This document shows, one piece after another, positions 15,322-23,607 of a stretch of DNA of 32,493 nucleotides; position 1 is the first letter of the stretch; every line of letters starts with the position of its first letter. Made by a program: the position numbers and the translations under genes. The stretch is from Acidaminococcaceae bacterium (GTDB taxonomy: Bacteria > Bacillota > Negativicutes > Acidaminococcales > Acidaminococcaceae), in the NCBI GenBank assembly GCA_944390935.1, contig CALXRU010000020.1, positions 1 through 32,493 on the forward strand. The letters run 5' to 3'. The notes under the pieces are model-generated. The model was not told the DNA's origin, ran no database searches, and saw only the letters and a program-made list of their open reading frames with translations.

Positions 15322-16155
15322 GTGAACAAGAAGTATTTAAGCCTGGGGCTGGCTGTGGCAGTGCTGTTGGCACTGTTTGGCATGGCCTTGCAGGACCCGC
15401 TGCGCTTTCCGGTTATTAACAGGGCGGTAACGGCCGTTATTACGCCTTTTGCGGCGGCAACCAACGCCGTCGGCGGATTTGTGGATGACACCGGCAAAGC
15501 CATGACGACTGTTGAAAGCCTGCAGCAGGAAAACGAAACACTTCACAACGAAATAAACGAGCTGCGCTATGCCAACCTTGCCATGGCAGATATTTACGCC
15601 GAAAACCAGCGCCTGCGCGAGATGCTGAATTATAAAAATTCGCACCCTGACGAGCAGCTGGTTGTGGCCAAGGTGCTGGGGCGCGCCCCCGGCGAACTGC
15701 GCGACAGCCTGTATATCGACAAGGGCACTGAGGACGGCGTGCAGCAGGACATGGCAGTGGTAACACCGGACGGACTGGTGGGGCTTGTCGATGAGGCCTA
15801 TGCTTCTTCTGCCAGAGTAATGCTGCTGACGAGTACGCGCTGCAATGTAGGTGCGCGCATTTTGCGTGCCAATTCGCGTGCGGTGGGCATTGTTGCGGGC
15901 CGCGGCGGCGATAATGTACCGCTTTTAATGGAACATCTGCCGCGTGAGGCGGAGGTTTATGAAGGAGATGTGGTAGTAACCAGCGGTTACAGCCAGAACC
16001 ATCCTTCCGGCATTGTTATCGGCACGGTTAAGGAAAGCAGCCTTGATGCGGCCGGGCTTCTGCGTAATGCGACGATTGAGCCTGCGGCTGTAAGAAGCGG
16101 CATGGAAGAAGTGTTTGTGGTTATCTGGCATCAGCAGGACGGTATTGCAAAATGA
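15322..16155 (+). CDS. mreC: Rod shape-determining protein MreC
   Basis: This is a 277-residue bitopic protein. One N-terminal membrane helix (about 5-23) is followed by a coiled coil (about 58-98, rich in QQENETLHNEINELR heptads) and a beta-barrel domain in the periplasm. The family motif for the barrel is visible in the VVTPDGLVGLV and VVTSGYSQNHPSGIVIG regions. It couples MreB to PBP2. GTG start at 15322 follows GAAGGAAC. It overlaps mreD by four bases, indicating translational coupling. Confidence 0.95.
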   Translation: MNKKYLSLGLAVAVLLALFGMALQDPLRFPVINRAVTAVITPFAAATNAVGGFVDDTGKAMTTVESLQQENETLHNEINELRYANLAMADIYAENQRLREMLNYKNSHPDEQLVVAKVLGRAPGELRDSLYIDKGTEDGVQQDMAVVTPDGLVGLVDEAYASSARVMLLTSTRCNVGARILRANSRAVGIVAGRGGDNVPLLMEHLPREAEVYEGDVVVTSGYSQNHPSGIVIGTVKESSLDAAGLLRNATIEPAAVRSGMEEVFVVIWHQQDGIAK

Positions 16156-16634
16156 AAAAGCTGATGTTTTTTATAGTTTATTTAGTGTTGTTTGGCATCC
16201 AGCTGACGGTGGAGCAGCCTGCGTGGTTTAAATTTGACCTGGTGCTGCTGTATGTTTACGCCATGGCGATGGTTTACGGAGCGCAGACGGGCGCGGCTAT
16301 CGGCGGTGCGGCCGGGTTGGTGTATGATTTTCTGAGCGGGGCCGTGTTTGGGTTTCATACTTTAACGCGCAGCGCGGTGGGCTTTGTAACCGGCTATATT
16401 AAGGAGCAGGTTTTTAAGGAACATTTTGCCTACCATTTAACTGCGGCACTGGTGATAACAGCAGGCATACGCGTGCTGTTTTTCTTTGTGGCGCTGTTTT
16501 TAACGCCGCTGGCGGACGGCGGCTTTTTATACGCTTATTTGCAGGACACCCTGGCTTATTGCCTGGGCAATATGGTATTTGTGATACCTGTTTACAAGCT
16601 GTGCCTGTTAATTGCACACTGGCACAGGGAGTAA
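16152..16634 (+). CDS. mreD: Rod shape-determining protein MreD
   Basis: This is a 160-residue, very hydrophobic membrane protein with about five helices and the typical segment GAAGLVYDFLSGAVFGFHTL. MreD acts with MreC to regulate the PBP2-RodA synthase. The start ATG overlaps the mreC stop (ATGA). Position between mreC and PBP2 is the conserved order. Confidence 0.93.
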   Translation: MKKLMFFIVYLVLFGIQLTVEQPAWFKFDLVLLYVYAMAMVYGAQTGAAIGGAAGLVYDFLSGAVFGFHTLTRSAVGFVTGYIKEQVFKEHFAYHLTAALVITAGIRVLFFFVALFLTPLADGGFLYAYLQDTLAYCLGNMVFVIPVYKLCLLIAHWHRE

Positions 16635-16661
16635 CAGGCTTATTTTGAAGGAGTTTGGGCT

Positions 16662-18476
16662 ATGCTGAACAAAAGATATGCCAACCGCTTGGAAGCCATG
16701 CTGATTGCGGCCGTTTGCATTTTACTGGTGCTTTTGGGACGCATGGCCTATTTGCAGCTTTTTAAGGGTGATTTTTACGGTGAGCAGGCCGACGGCAACC
16801 GTTTGCGCCGTACAAAGGTTACGGCACCGCGCGGCATTTTTTACGACAGGGACGGCGTGGAGCTGGTAAACAACCTGCCGGGCTATGTAGTGGCGCTGCG
16901 CAGGCAGAACAACCCTTACGATGAGGAGATTTTACGCGCGTTGTCTGAGATTATCGGCATGCCGGTGGCGGAAATGCGCAAAAAGCTGGAAGAAAACAGC
17001 GACAGCTACGAACCTACGCGCCTGAAAAGCAATATTACCCCGGAAATGCTGACGAAGCTGGAGGAAAAGAAGCGCGAACTGCCCGGCGTGATGATTGAAA
17101 TTCAGCCGGTGCGCAATTATTTGTTTAAGGAACTTGGCGTGCATGCTATCGGTTACGTGGGCGAAGTAAGCCAGTACGATATTACGCAGGGTTCTTACAA
17201 AAATATGCCGGTGGGCAGCGTGGTAGGCAAGTTTGGTTTGGAAAAAACTTACGACCGCTATGTGCGCGGCATCGACGGCAGTTATGACGAAGAAGTTGAC
17301 GTTGCAGGCAATGTTGTCAAGCAGTTGGGGCAGATTGACCCCGTGCCCGGCAAAAGCTTGCAGCTGACGATAGATAAGGATTTGCAGCAGGTAATGGAAA
17401 AGGCTGTGGATGAGCATCTGGCTTATCTGCGGTCATCAGGCATCGCGCCCGGCGCACGTGCGGCGGCGATTGTGGCATTAGACCCCAAAACCGGCGCTGT
17501 GCGTGCCATGGTAAGCCGTCCGGCTTTTGACCCAAACCTGTTTGTACACGGTATCAGCGAAAAAGACTGGAACATTATCAATAACGACCCCAATTACCCG
17601 ATGACCAATAAAGTTATCGGCGGCGAATACCCGCCGGGCTCGCCGTTTAAGATTATTACCGGTGCGGCGGCACTGGAGCTGGGCAAGGTAACGCCTGACG
17701 AACTGATTTTTGACAGCGGCAGGCACTGGCTGATTGATATGCGCAACGCAGGCGGCGAGGCGCTTGGCTGGCTGAACTTCCACGAAGCGCTGCGTAAATC
17801 GGATAACGTATATTTTTACGAGATGGGCAACCGCCTAGGCATTGATAATATCGTAACTTTTGCCAAAAAATTCGGCATCGGCTCGCCGACAGGCATTGAG
17901 CTGGAAGGCGAATTAAGCGGCCTTTTGCCGACGCCGGAAAATAAAAAGAAAGCCTTTCCGGGCGAAACGTGGATGCTGGGCGATACCTTTAACGCCGCTA
18001 TCGGGCAGGGCATTAACCTGGCAACGCCTTTGCAGCTGGCAATGGTAATGAGCTGCGTGGCTGCGGACGGCGTATACCATCCGCCTTATCTGGTGGAAAA
18101 CCTGCTGAACAACGACGGCAGCATTTACCAGAAGGTTGAGCATAAACCGGCAAGGGATATCGGCGTTTCCATCAACACTTTAAGGCTTATCCAGAAAGCG
18201 CTGGAAGGTGTAGCGGAAGAAGGCGGCACGGCGGCGTATTTTGCCAATCTGCCGAGGCAGATAGCGGCTAAAACCGGTACTGCCGAAAACCCGCATGGGC
18301 AGGACCACGGTTTATTTGTAGCTTATGGCCCGGTTGAAGACCCGGAAATAGTTATTGCCTGCATTGTAGAGCAGGGCAGTTTTGGTACTTTGGCCGCAGG
18401 CCCGATTGTATATAAGGTTTTTGAAGAATGGTTCAGGCAGGAGGGCTTTAACAGCAGCGCCCCGGCCGTGAAATAA
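16662..18476 (+). CDS. mrdA: Penicillin-binding protein 2 (elongation transpeptidase)
   Basis: This is a 604-residue class B PBP. There is one N-terminal membrane anchor (about 11-31), then a pedestal/dimerisation domain (about 50-230), then the transpeptidase domain. The catalytic triad motifs are complete: SPFK at 327-330 with S327 the acyl nucleophile, SDN at 380-382 and KTG at 537-539. It cross-links lateral-wall peptidoglycan together with RodA, encoded next. ATG at 16662 follows GAAGGAG. Length is normal for PBP2. Confidence 0.96.
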   Translation: MLNKRYANRLEAMLIAAVCILLVLLGRMAYLQLFKGDFYGEQADGNRLRRTKVTAPRGIFYDRDGVELVNNLPGYVVALRRQNNPYDEEILRALSEIIGMPVAEMRKKLEENSDSYEPTRLKSNITPEMLTKLEEKKRELPGVMIEIQPVRNYLFKELGVHAIGYVGEVSQYDITQGSYKNMPVGSVVGKFGLEKTYDRYVRGIDGSYDEEVDVAGNVVKQLGQIDPVPGKSLQLTIDKDLQQVMEKAVDEHLAYLRSSGIAPGARAAAIVALDPKTGAVRAMVSRPAFDPNLFVHGISEKDWNIINNDPNYPMTNKVIGGEYPPGSPFKIITGAAALELGKVTPDELIFDSGRHWLIDMRNAGGEALGWLNFHEALRKSDNVYFYEMGNRLGIDNIVTFAKKFGIGSPTGIELEGELSGLLPTPENKKKAFPGETWMLGDTFNAAIGQGINLATPLQLAMVMSCVAADGVYHPPYLVENLLNNDGSIYQKVEHKPARDIGVSINTLRLIQKALEGVAEEGGTAAYFANLPRQIAAKTGTAENPHGQDHGLFVAYGPVEDPEIVIACIVEQGSFGTLAAGPIVYKVFEEWFRQEGFNSSAPAVK

Positions 18477-18486
18477 CGGAGGCAGT

Positions 18487-19593
18487 ATGCAGCTTAACAG
18501 ATATTTGCGTAATATAGACTGGTGGCTGGTGTTTGCGGTAGCTGCGCTTATCGGCATCGGGCTGATGCTGATTGCCAGTGCGACGCACAGCTATGCTACG
18601 GCAACCGGCAAGGCGTGGCATGTTGAGCGCCAATCCATGTTTGTTGGTATTAACGTGCTGCTGATGATTTTTTGCCTGCGCTTTGATTACCGGCTTTTGC
18701 AGCAGATTGCCAAACCCTTATACATATTTAATTTAGTGCTTTTGCTGGCGGTAATGTTTGTGGGGCATTCCCAGCTGGGCGCGCAAAGGTGGATTCAGAT
18801 AGGTCCTGTTACAATACAGCCTTCGGAATTTGCCAAGGCGATAATTATCGTGTGCCTGGCGGCATTTTTAGCCAAAAGGGCAGAGATTTACAGTGACTTT
18901 ACAGATTATTTGCCTGCGATAGGTTATGTGTTTGTGCCGTTTGTGCTGGTTATGCGCCAGCCTGACCTTGGCACGGCGCTGGTGTTTGCCGTTATCGCGT
19001 TGGGCATGCTGATTATGAGCGGTTTTAAAATGCGCTGGCTGGCCATGCTTAGCGGCGCGTTTGTGGTGCTGATGCCTGTCTTCTGGATGATACTAAAGGA
19101 ATACCAGAAGAACCGCATCCGCGTATTTTTAGACCCGGAGCTTGACCCCTTCGGTGCGGGCTACCATGTCATCCAGTCCAAAATTGCCATCGGCAGCGGG
19201 CTGCTGGCAGGTAAGGGCTGGTTTGCCGGTACGCAGAGCCAGCTGAACTTTTTGCCGGAAAACCATACGGACTTTGTTTTTGCCGTGGCGGGCGAGGAGT
19301 TTGGCTTTTTGGGCGTGTGCGTAATACTTTTACTGTACGGCATTATTATCTGGCGCGGGCTGACCATTGCGCTGAACGCCGAAGACGATTTTGGCACGCT
19401 GCTGGCGGTGGGCATAACCTTTATGTTTACCTTCCATATGTTTGTCAACATCGGCATGACGGCCGGCATTATGCCTGTAACCGGCATACCGCTGCCGTTT
19501 TTAAGCTACGGCGTAAGCTCGCTTACAACAAATATGTTTTTGGTAGGGCTTTTGCTTAATATACGCCTGCGCAAGCAGCAGCTGCAATTTTAA
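18487..19593 (+). CDS. rodA: Peptidoglycan glycosyltransferase RodA
   Basis: This is a 368-residue SEDS-family polytopic membrane protein with about ten helices. It polymerises lipid II and partners with PBP2. The family signatures are GAQRWIQIGPVTIQPSEFAK, the RQPDLGTALVFAVIALGML stretch carrying the catalytic-region aspartate, and PLPFLSYGVSSLTTNM near the C-terminus. The usual SYGGS appears here as SYGVS, a mild change. ATG at 18487 follows GGAGG. It sits ten bases after PBP2. Confidence 0.95.
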   Translation: MQLNRYLRNIDWWLVFAVAALIGIGLMLIASATHSYATATGKAWHVERQSMFVGINVLLMIFCLRFDYRLLQQIAKPLYIFNLVLLLAVMFVGHSQLGAQRWIQIGPVTIQPSEFAKAIIIVCLAAFLAKRAEIYSDFTDYLPAIGYVFVPFVLVMRQPDLGTALVFAVIALGMLIMSGFKMRWLAMLSGAFVVLMPVFWMILKEYQKNRIRVFLDPELDPFGAGYHVIQSKIAIGSGLLAGKGWFAGTQSQLNFLPENHTDFVFAVAGEEFGFLGVCVILLLYGIIIWRGLTIALNAEDDFGTLLAVGITFMFTFHMFVNIGMTAGIMPVTGIPLPFLSYGVSSLTTNMFLVGLLLNIRLRKQQLQF

Positions 19594-19604
19594 GGAGGAA
19601 CGAC

Positions 19605-21452
19605 GTGAACAAGGACCTGACGATAGATATTTTAAGCAGTGTTTCCAAGCCTGCCCGTTATACGGGCGATGAGTTCGGCAGCATTGTTAAAACGCCGGAG
19701 GAAACGGAAGTAAGCATTGCGCTGGCATTCCCCGACGTGTACGAAATTGGCATGAGCTATCTGGGCTTTAAAATTTTGTACCATATTGTAAACAAACAGC
19801 AGGGGCTGGCGGCAGAGCGTGTGTGCGCGCCGTGGACCGATATGGAAGCCCAAATGCGCGGGCATGATATTCCGCTGCGCAGTCTGGAAACAGATAAAGT
19901 GCTGCGCGATTTTGATTTTGTGGGCTTTACCTTACAGTACGAATTATCGTACAGTAATATTTTAAATATGCTTGATTTGGGCAAAGTGCCCGTGCTGGCG
20001 GCAGAACGCGGCGATAACGACCCGTTTGTGGTTGTCGGCGGGCCGTGCGTGTATAACCCCGAACCTTTGGCAGATGTGTTTGACCTGGCCGTTATCGGCG
20101 AGGGCGAAGAAGTTTTGGTAGAGCTTTTGAACGCTTACCGCGACTGGAAAAAAGCAGGCCGCCCCGGCGGACGCAGAGGCTTTTTGGAACGCGCCGTTGC
20201 CATTAAAGGCATTTATGCGCCAAGCTTTTATAATGTAGAATACAATGATGACAATACCGTAAAAGAGGTTGTGCCGGTATATGACGGCGTGCCTAAAACT
20301 ATCGAAAAACGTGTTATTGCCGATTTGAACGATGTTGATTTCCCGACGGCTCCGGTTGTGCCTTTTGGCGAAATTGTACATGACCGCATTATGCTGGAAG
20401 TGTTCCGCGGCTGCACGCGCGGCTGCCGTTTCTGCCACGCCGGTATGGTGTACCGCCCGGTGCGCGAACGCCATCCGGAAGTGCTGAAGGCACTGGCACG
20501 CCAGTTAGTGGATAACACCGGTTACAACGAAATTTCGCTGGTATCGTTAAGCACGGCGGATTATACCTGCCTTGCGCCGATGATTCACGATATGATTGCC
20601 GAGTTTAAGGACGAACGCGTGAGCGTATCGCTGCCTTCCCTGCGCATCGACAGCTTTTCCGTCGACCTTGCCAAAGAAGTGCAGGCTGTGCGCAAAAGCG
20701 GCCTTACCTTTGCGCCGGAAGCAGGCAGCCAGCGCATGCGCGACGTTATCAATAAAGGCGTAACCGAAGAAGATTTGATGAACGCCGTCAGCGCCGCTTT
20801 TAAATCCGGATGGAGCAGCGTGAAGCTGTACTTTATGATTGGGCTGCCCGGCGAAACCGACGAGGACGTGCTGGCTATTGCCGATTTAGCAAAAAAAGTG
20901 CAGTGGAAATACCGCGAAATTACCGGCAAAGGCGGCTGCAAGGTAACTGTAAGCGCCAGCAGCTTTGTGCCCAAGCCGTATACGCCGTTCCAGTGGAGCG
21001 CGCAGAACAGCATGGACGAACTGCGCCGCAAACAGTACCTTTTAAAGGACGCATTGAAGGTTAAAAACATTACCTTCCAGTATCACGACCCGGAAACCAG
21101 TATTATGGAAGCTGTTTTTGCACGCGGCGACAGGCGTCTGGGCAAAGCGCTGTACCTTGCATGGCAGCGCGGCGCCAAGTTTGACGGCTGGAGCGAACAG
21201 TTTGATTACGAGCGCTGGTTACATGCACTGGCAGACTGCGGTCTTGACAAAGACTTTTACATCGCGCGTGAGCGCGGCGAAAACGAGGTTTTCCCGTGGG
21301 AGCATATCCAGCCTGCGGTATCGCGCGCGTTTTTGCGCAACGAATATAAAAAAGCACAGCGAGGCGAGTTGACGCACGATTGCCGCCGCGGCAGCTGCAC
21401 CGGCTGCGGCGTTTGCCAGAAGCTGGGCGTAGAAGTTAAAGTGGAAGGTTAA
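19605..21452 (+). CDS. B12-binding-domain/radical SAM protein (TIGR03960 type)
   Basis: This is a 615-residue protein. The N-terminal B12-binding-like domain (about 35-175) includes the VVGGPCVYNPEPLADVFD segment. The radical SAM core has the cluster motif CTRGCRFC at C270, C274 and C277. Near the C-terminus a CRRGSCTGCGVC motif could hold a second iron-sulfur cluster. The protein family is widespread in Firmicutes next to a DUF2344 protein; its substrate is not established as far as I know. GTG start at 19605 follows AAGGAGGA. It belongs to the mre-rodA operon by spacing (11 bases) and precedes the DUF2344 gene by four bases. Confidence 0.88.
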   Translation: MNKDLTIDILSSVSKPARYTGDEFGSIVKTPEETEVSIALAFPDVYEIGMSYLGFKILYHIVNKQQGLAAERVCAPWTDMEAQMRGHDIPLRSLETDKVLRDFDFVGFTLQYELSYSNILNMLDLGKVPVLAAERGDNDPFVVVGGPCVYNPEPLADVFDLAVIGEGEEVLVELLNAYRDWKKAGRPGGRRGFLERAVAIKGIYAPSFYNVEYNDDNTVKEVVPVYDGVPKTIEKRVIADLNDVDFPTAPVVPFGEIVHDRIMLEVFRGCTRGCRFCHAGMVYRPVRERHPEVLKALARQLVDNTGYNEISLVSLSTADYTCLAPMIHDMIAEFKDERVSVSLPSLRIDSFSVDLAKEVQAVRKSGLTFAPEAGSQRMRDVINKGVTEEDLMNAVSAAFKSGWSSVKLYFMIGLPGETDEDVLAIADLAKKVQWKYREITGKGGCKVTVSASSFVPKPYTPFQWSAQNSMDELRRKQYLLKDALKVKNITFQYHDPETSIMEAVFARGDRRLGKALYLAWQRGAKFDGWSEQFDYERWLHALADCGLDKDFYIARERGENEVFPWEHIQPAVSRAFLRNEYKKAQRGELTHDCRRGSCTGCGVCQKLGVEVKVEG

Positions 21453-21456
21453 CAAT

Positions 21457-22167
21457 ATGAAGCTGAGATTAAAAATAACCAAAGATAAAAGCATAAGGTT
21501 CATATCGCACCTTGAATATGTGCGCACCATTGAACGCGCTATCCGCAGAGCCAAACTGCCTGCCGCATACAGCGAAGGCTTTAACCCGCACTTAAAATTT
21601 TCGCTGGCGTCTGCGCTGGGTGTAGGCGTTGTAAGCTACGCGGAATTTTGCGAAATTGAAATGGCAGAGCCGATGATGGCGGAAGAAGCCGTGGAAAAAA
21701 TGCAAAAGGCACTGCCGCGCGGCATCCGCATTTTAGCGGCGGACGTAACAGCAACCAATGCGCCCGCGCTGATGTCGGAAGCTGGCGGCGCAGATTACCG
21801 TGTAACGCTGCCTTATGATAAGCCGGTGGACGCAGCGGTGCAGGCGTTTAACGCGGCGGAAAGCATTGTTTACGCCAAAGCAGCACCCAAAGCCAAAACC
21901 AAAGTTAAGGAAATTGACGTTAAGTTTTTTATACCGCATATCGAAGCGCAGCAGCAGGACGGCGAACTGGTACTTACCTTCAGCTGCCGCATAACCCCCA
22001 ACGGCAGCATGAAAGCCGTTGACTTAATCAACACCTTAAACCAGCAGTACAACTTAAATCTGCCTGCCGAAAAAGCAGACATCGAACGCCTCGACCTTTA
22101 CAAATACGACCTCCGCGGCAACAAACAGCCGATGCTTGGTGAAGATATGGTAGTGGTTGGGAACTAA
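21457..22167 (+). CDS. DUF2344 radical-SAM-associated protein (TIGR03936 type)
   Basis: This is a 236-residue protein with the family start LRLKITKDKSIRFISHLEYVRTIERAIRRAKLP and the SEGFNPHLKFSLASALGVGV stretch. It regularly pairs with the radical SAM protein upstream, in some bacteria as one fused chain, so a joint reaction is likely. The ATG is four bases after that gene's stop. The function is unknown. It is the last gene of the operon; no terminator with a T-run is seen before the infC promoter 23 bases later. Confidence 0.87.
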   Translation: MKLRLKITKDKSIRFISHLEYVRTIERAIRRAKLPAAYSEGFNPHLKFSLASALGVGVVSYAEFCEIEMAEPMMAEEAVEKMQKALPRGIRILAADVTATNAPALMSEAGGADYRVTLPYDKPVDAAVQAFNAAESIVYAKAAPKAKTKVKEIDVKFFIPHIEAQQQDGELVLTFSCRITPNGSMKAVDLINTLNQQYNLNLPAEKADIERLDLYKYDLRGNKQPMLGEDMVVVGN

Positions 22168-22189
22168 AATAAAATAATTAAACTATCTG

Positions 22190-22218
22190 TTGACAAGGCT
22201 GCAAGTTTGTGTTATTAT
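22190..22218 (+). promoter_or_regulatory. Strong promoter of infC-rpmI-rplT
   Basis: TTGACA (22190-22195), a perfect -35, is 17 bases from TATTAT (22213-22218). Transcription would start near 22225 and include the whole leader. Confidence 0.85.
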
Positions 22219-22224
22219 ACTTGG

Positions 22225-22325
22225 GTAACAAAGTAGAAGCCGCTCGCTTCTCACCTTGCAGCTACGCTCGACAGGGTTGGATAAGATTTAACGCGGGTGG
22301 ATTTGTTCTGCCCGCTTTTTCTTTT
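22225..22325 (+). promoter_or_regulatory. Ribosomal protein L20-type leader with intrinsic terminator
   Basis: The leader contains GAAGC (22237-22241) opposite GCTTC, followed by CACCTTGC and GACAGGGTTGG. It ends in a terminator hairpin, GCGGGTGGA (22293-22301) with TCTGCCCGC (22307-22315) including two G-U pairs, then TTTTTCTTTT. This arrangement ahead of infC-rpmI-rplT matches the L20 autoregulatory leaders of Firmicutes, in which L20 binding favours termination. Confidence 0.75.
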
Positions 22326-22353
22326 GATTGAAATATTTTGGAGGTGACTTGTC

Positions 22354-22872
22354 ATAGCTAAAGAAAACTTGCGTATCAACGAAGAAATTCGGGCACGTGA
22401 AGTGCGCGTTATCGGCAGCGAAGGCGAACAGCTCGGTATTATGTCCGGCCGCGACGCCCAGCAGCTTGCTTATGAAAAACATCTTGACCTGGTGGAAATT
22501 GCACCTACTGCCAAACCGCCTGTGTGCCGGATTATGGATTACGGCAAGTATCGTTACGAGCAGCAGAAACGCGAAAAAGAGTCTCGTAAGAAACAGAAAA
22601 CATTTGACATTAAAGAAGTTAAGCTGCGCCCCGGCATTGAAGAACATGACTTTAACGTTAAGTTTAAAAATGCCGTGCGTTTCTTAGAAGATGGCGACAA
22701 AGTAAAGGTTACCATTATGTTCCGCGGACGTGAGCTTTCGCATCCGGAACTGGGTGAAGTTCTTTTAAACAAAATGGCTGCCCAGCTTAAAGAGATGGCA
22801 GTTGTTGAAAGACAGCCCAAACTTGAAGGCAAAAACATGATTATGATAGTTGCGCCGAAACCGAGTAAATAA
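22354..22872 (+). CDS. infC: Translation initiation factor IF-3
   Basis: The product is 172 residues, if read from the unusual start codon ATA at 22354. An ideal GGAGGTGA site (22340-22347) ends six bases before it, and the frame is closed by TGA at 22345-22347. No ATG, GTG or TTG lies at the right distance. The TTG at 22369 would be 21 bases from the ribosome site and would cut the conserved opening AKENLRINEEIRAREVRVIG. IF-3 genes use rare starts (AUU in E. coli) so that IF-3 represses itself; AUA fits that logic. Both IF-3 domains are complete, with the basic linker (QQKREKESRKKQK) between them. Confidence 0.93.
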   Translation: MAKENLRINEEIRAREVRVIGSEGEQLGIMSGRDAQQLAYEKHLDLVEIAPTAKPPVCRIMDYGKYRYEQQKREKESRKKQKTFDIKEVKLRPGIEEHDFNVKFKNAVRFLEDGDKVKVTIMFRGRELSHPELGEVLLNKMAAQLKEMAVVERQPKLEGKNMIMIVAPKPSK

Positions 22873-22886
22873 GGAGGATTTTTTAA

Positions 22887-23087
22887 ATGAAATTGAAAAT
22901 GAAAACCCGCAGAGCTGCTGCAAAACGTTTCAAAAAAACCGCTTCCGGTGAATTTAAACGTGCTAAAGGCTATAAGAGCCATATCCTCGAGAAAAAAGCT
23001 CCTGCCCGCAAGAGAAATCTGCGTAAAGCTACTTTAGTGCATAAAACTGACCATGAACGCGTAGTTAAAATGCTGCCGTACGCATAA
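22887..23087 (+). CDS. rpmI: Ribosomal protein bL35
   Basis: This is a 66-residue, highly basic protein. [18 protein letters not shown] at the start and [16 protein letters not shown] in the middle are the bL35 signature, and the VKMLPYA end is typical. The N-terminus is MKLKMKT rather than the commoner MPKMKT. ATG at 22887 follows TAAGGAGGA. It lies between infC and rplT as usual. Confidence 0.97.
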   Translation: MKLKMKTRRAAAKRFKKTASGEFKRAKGYKSHILEKKAPARKRNLRKATLVHKTDHERVVKMLPYA

Positions 23088-23115
23088 TTGAGGGACTTAA
23101 GGGAGGAAATTACCA

Positions 23116-23469
23116 ATGGCAAGAATTAAAGTTGGTGTAACTGCACACCGCCGTCATAAACACATTTTAAAACTGGCTAAAGGCTATCGCGGAGCTAAAC
23201 ATTTACAGTTCAAAAAAGCTAACGAAACTGTAATGAAAGCTCTGAGCTATGCTCGCCGCGACCGCCGCGCCAAAAAACGTGAATTCCGCCGTCTGTGGAT
23301 TGCACGTATTAACGCTGCAACCCGCGCTAACGGCATGAGCTACAGCCGTTTCATCTGCGGCCTTACCAAAGCTGGCATTCAGCTTGACCGTAAAGTTCTG
23401 GCAGATATGGCTATTTTCGACGCAGCTGCATTTGCAAAACTGGTTGAAACCGCTAAAGCTGCTCTGTAA
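23116..23469 (+). CDS. rplT: Ribosomal protein bL20
   Basis: This is a 117-residue 50S subunit protein needed for early assembly. In this group it is also the likely repressor acting on the leader upstream of infC. The signature [27 protein letters not shown] is complete, as is the N-terminal basic tail. ATG at 23116 follows GGGAGGA. A terminator follows at 23485. Confidence 0.98.
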   Translation: MARIKVGVTAHRRHKHILKLAKGYRGAKHLQFKKANETVMKALSYARRDRRAKKREFRRLWIARINAATRANGMSYSRFICGLTKAGIQLDRKVLADMAIFDAAAFAKLVETAKAAL

Positions 23470-23484
23470 TTTTGCTTTAACAGG

Positions 23485-23516
23485 GACCGACGTTGTAACA
23501 ACGCCGGTCTTTTTTA
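23485..23516 (+). terminator. Rho-independent terminator after rplT
   Basis: GACCGACGTTG (23485-23495) pairs with CAACGCCGGTC (23499-23509), one mismatch, loop TAA, then TTTTTTTATTTT. It ends the infC operon. Confidence 0.93.
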
Positions 23517-23530
23517 TTTTCTGCAAAAAT

Positions 23531-23558
23531 TTGCAAAAATTTCATAATCTGTTATAAT
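23531..23558 (+). promoter_or_regulatory. Promoter of the potassium uptake genes
   Basis: TATAAT (23553-23558) has TTGCAA (23531-23536) 16 bases upstream. The predicted start is near 23565, just before the gene at 23608. Confidence 0.65.
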
Positions 23559-23607
23559 CTTTTGTAGCAAAGTTAATAAAAAATTGCTTTTGATGGGGTG
23601 AGAATCC

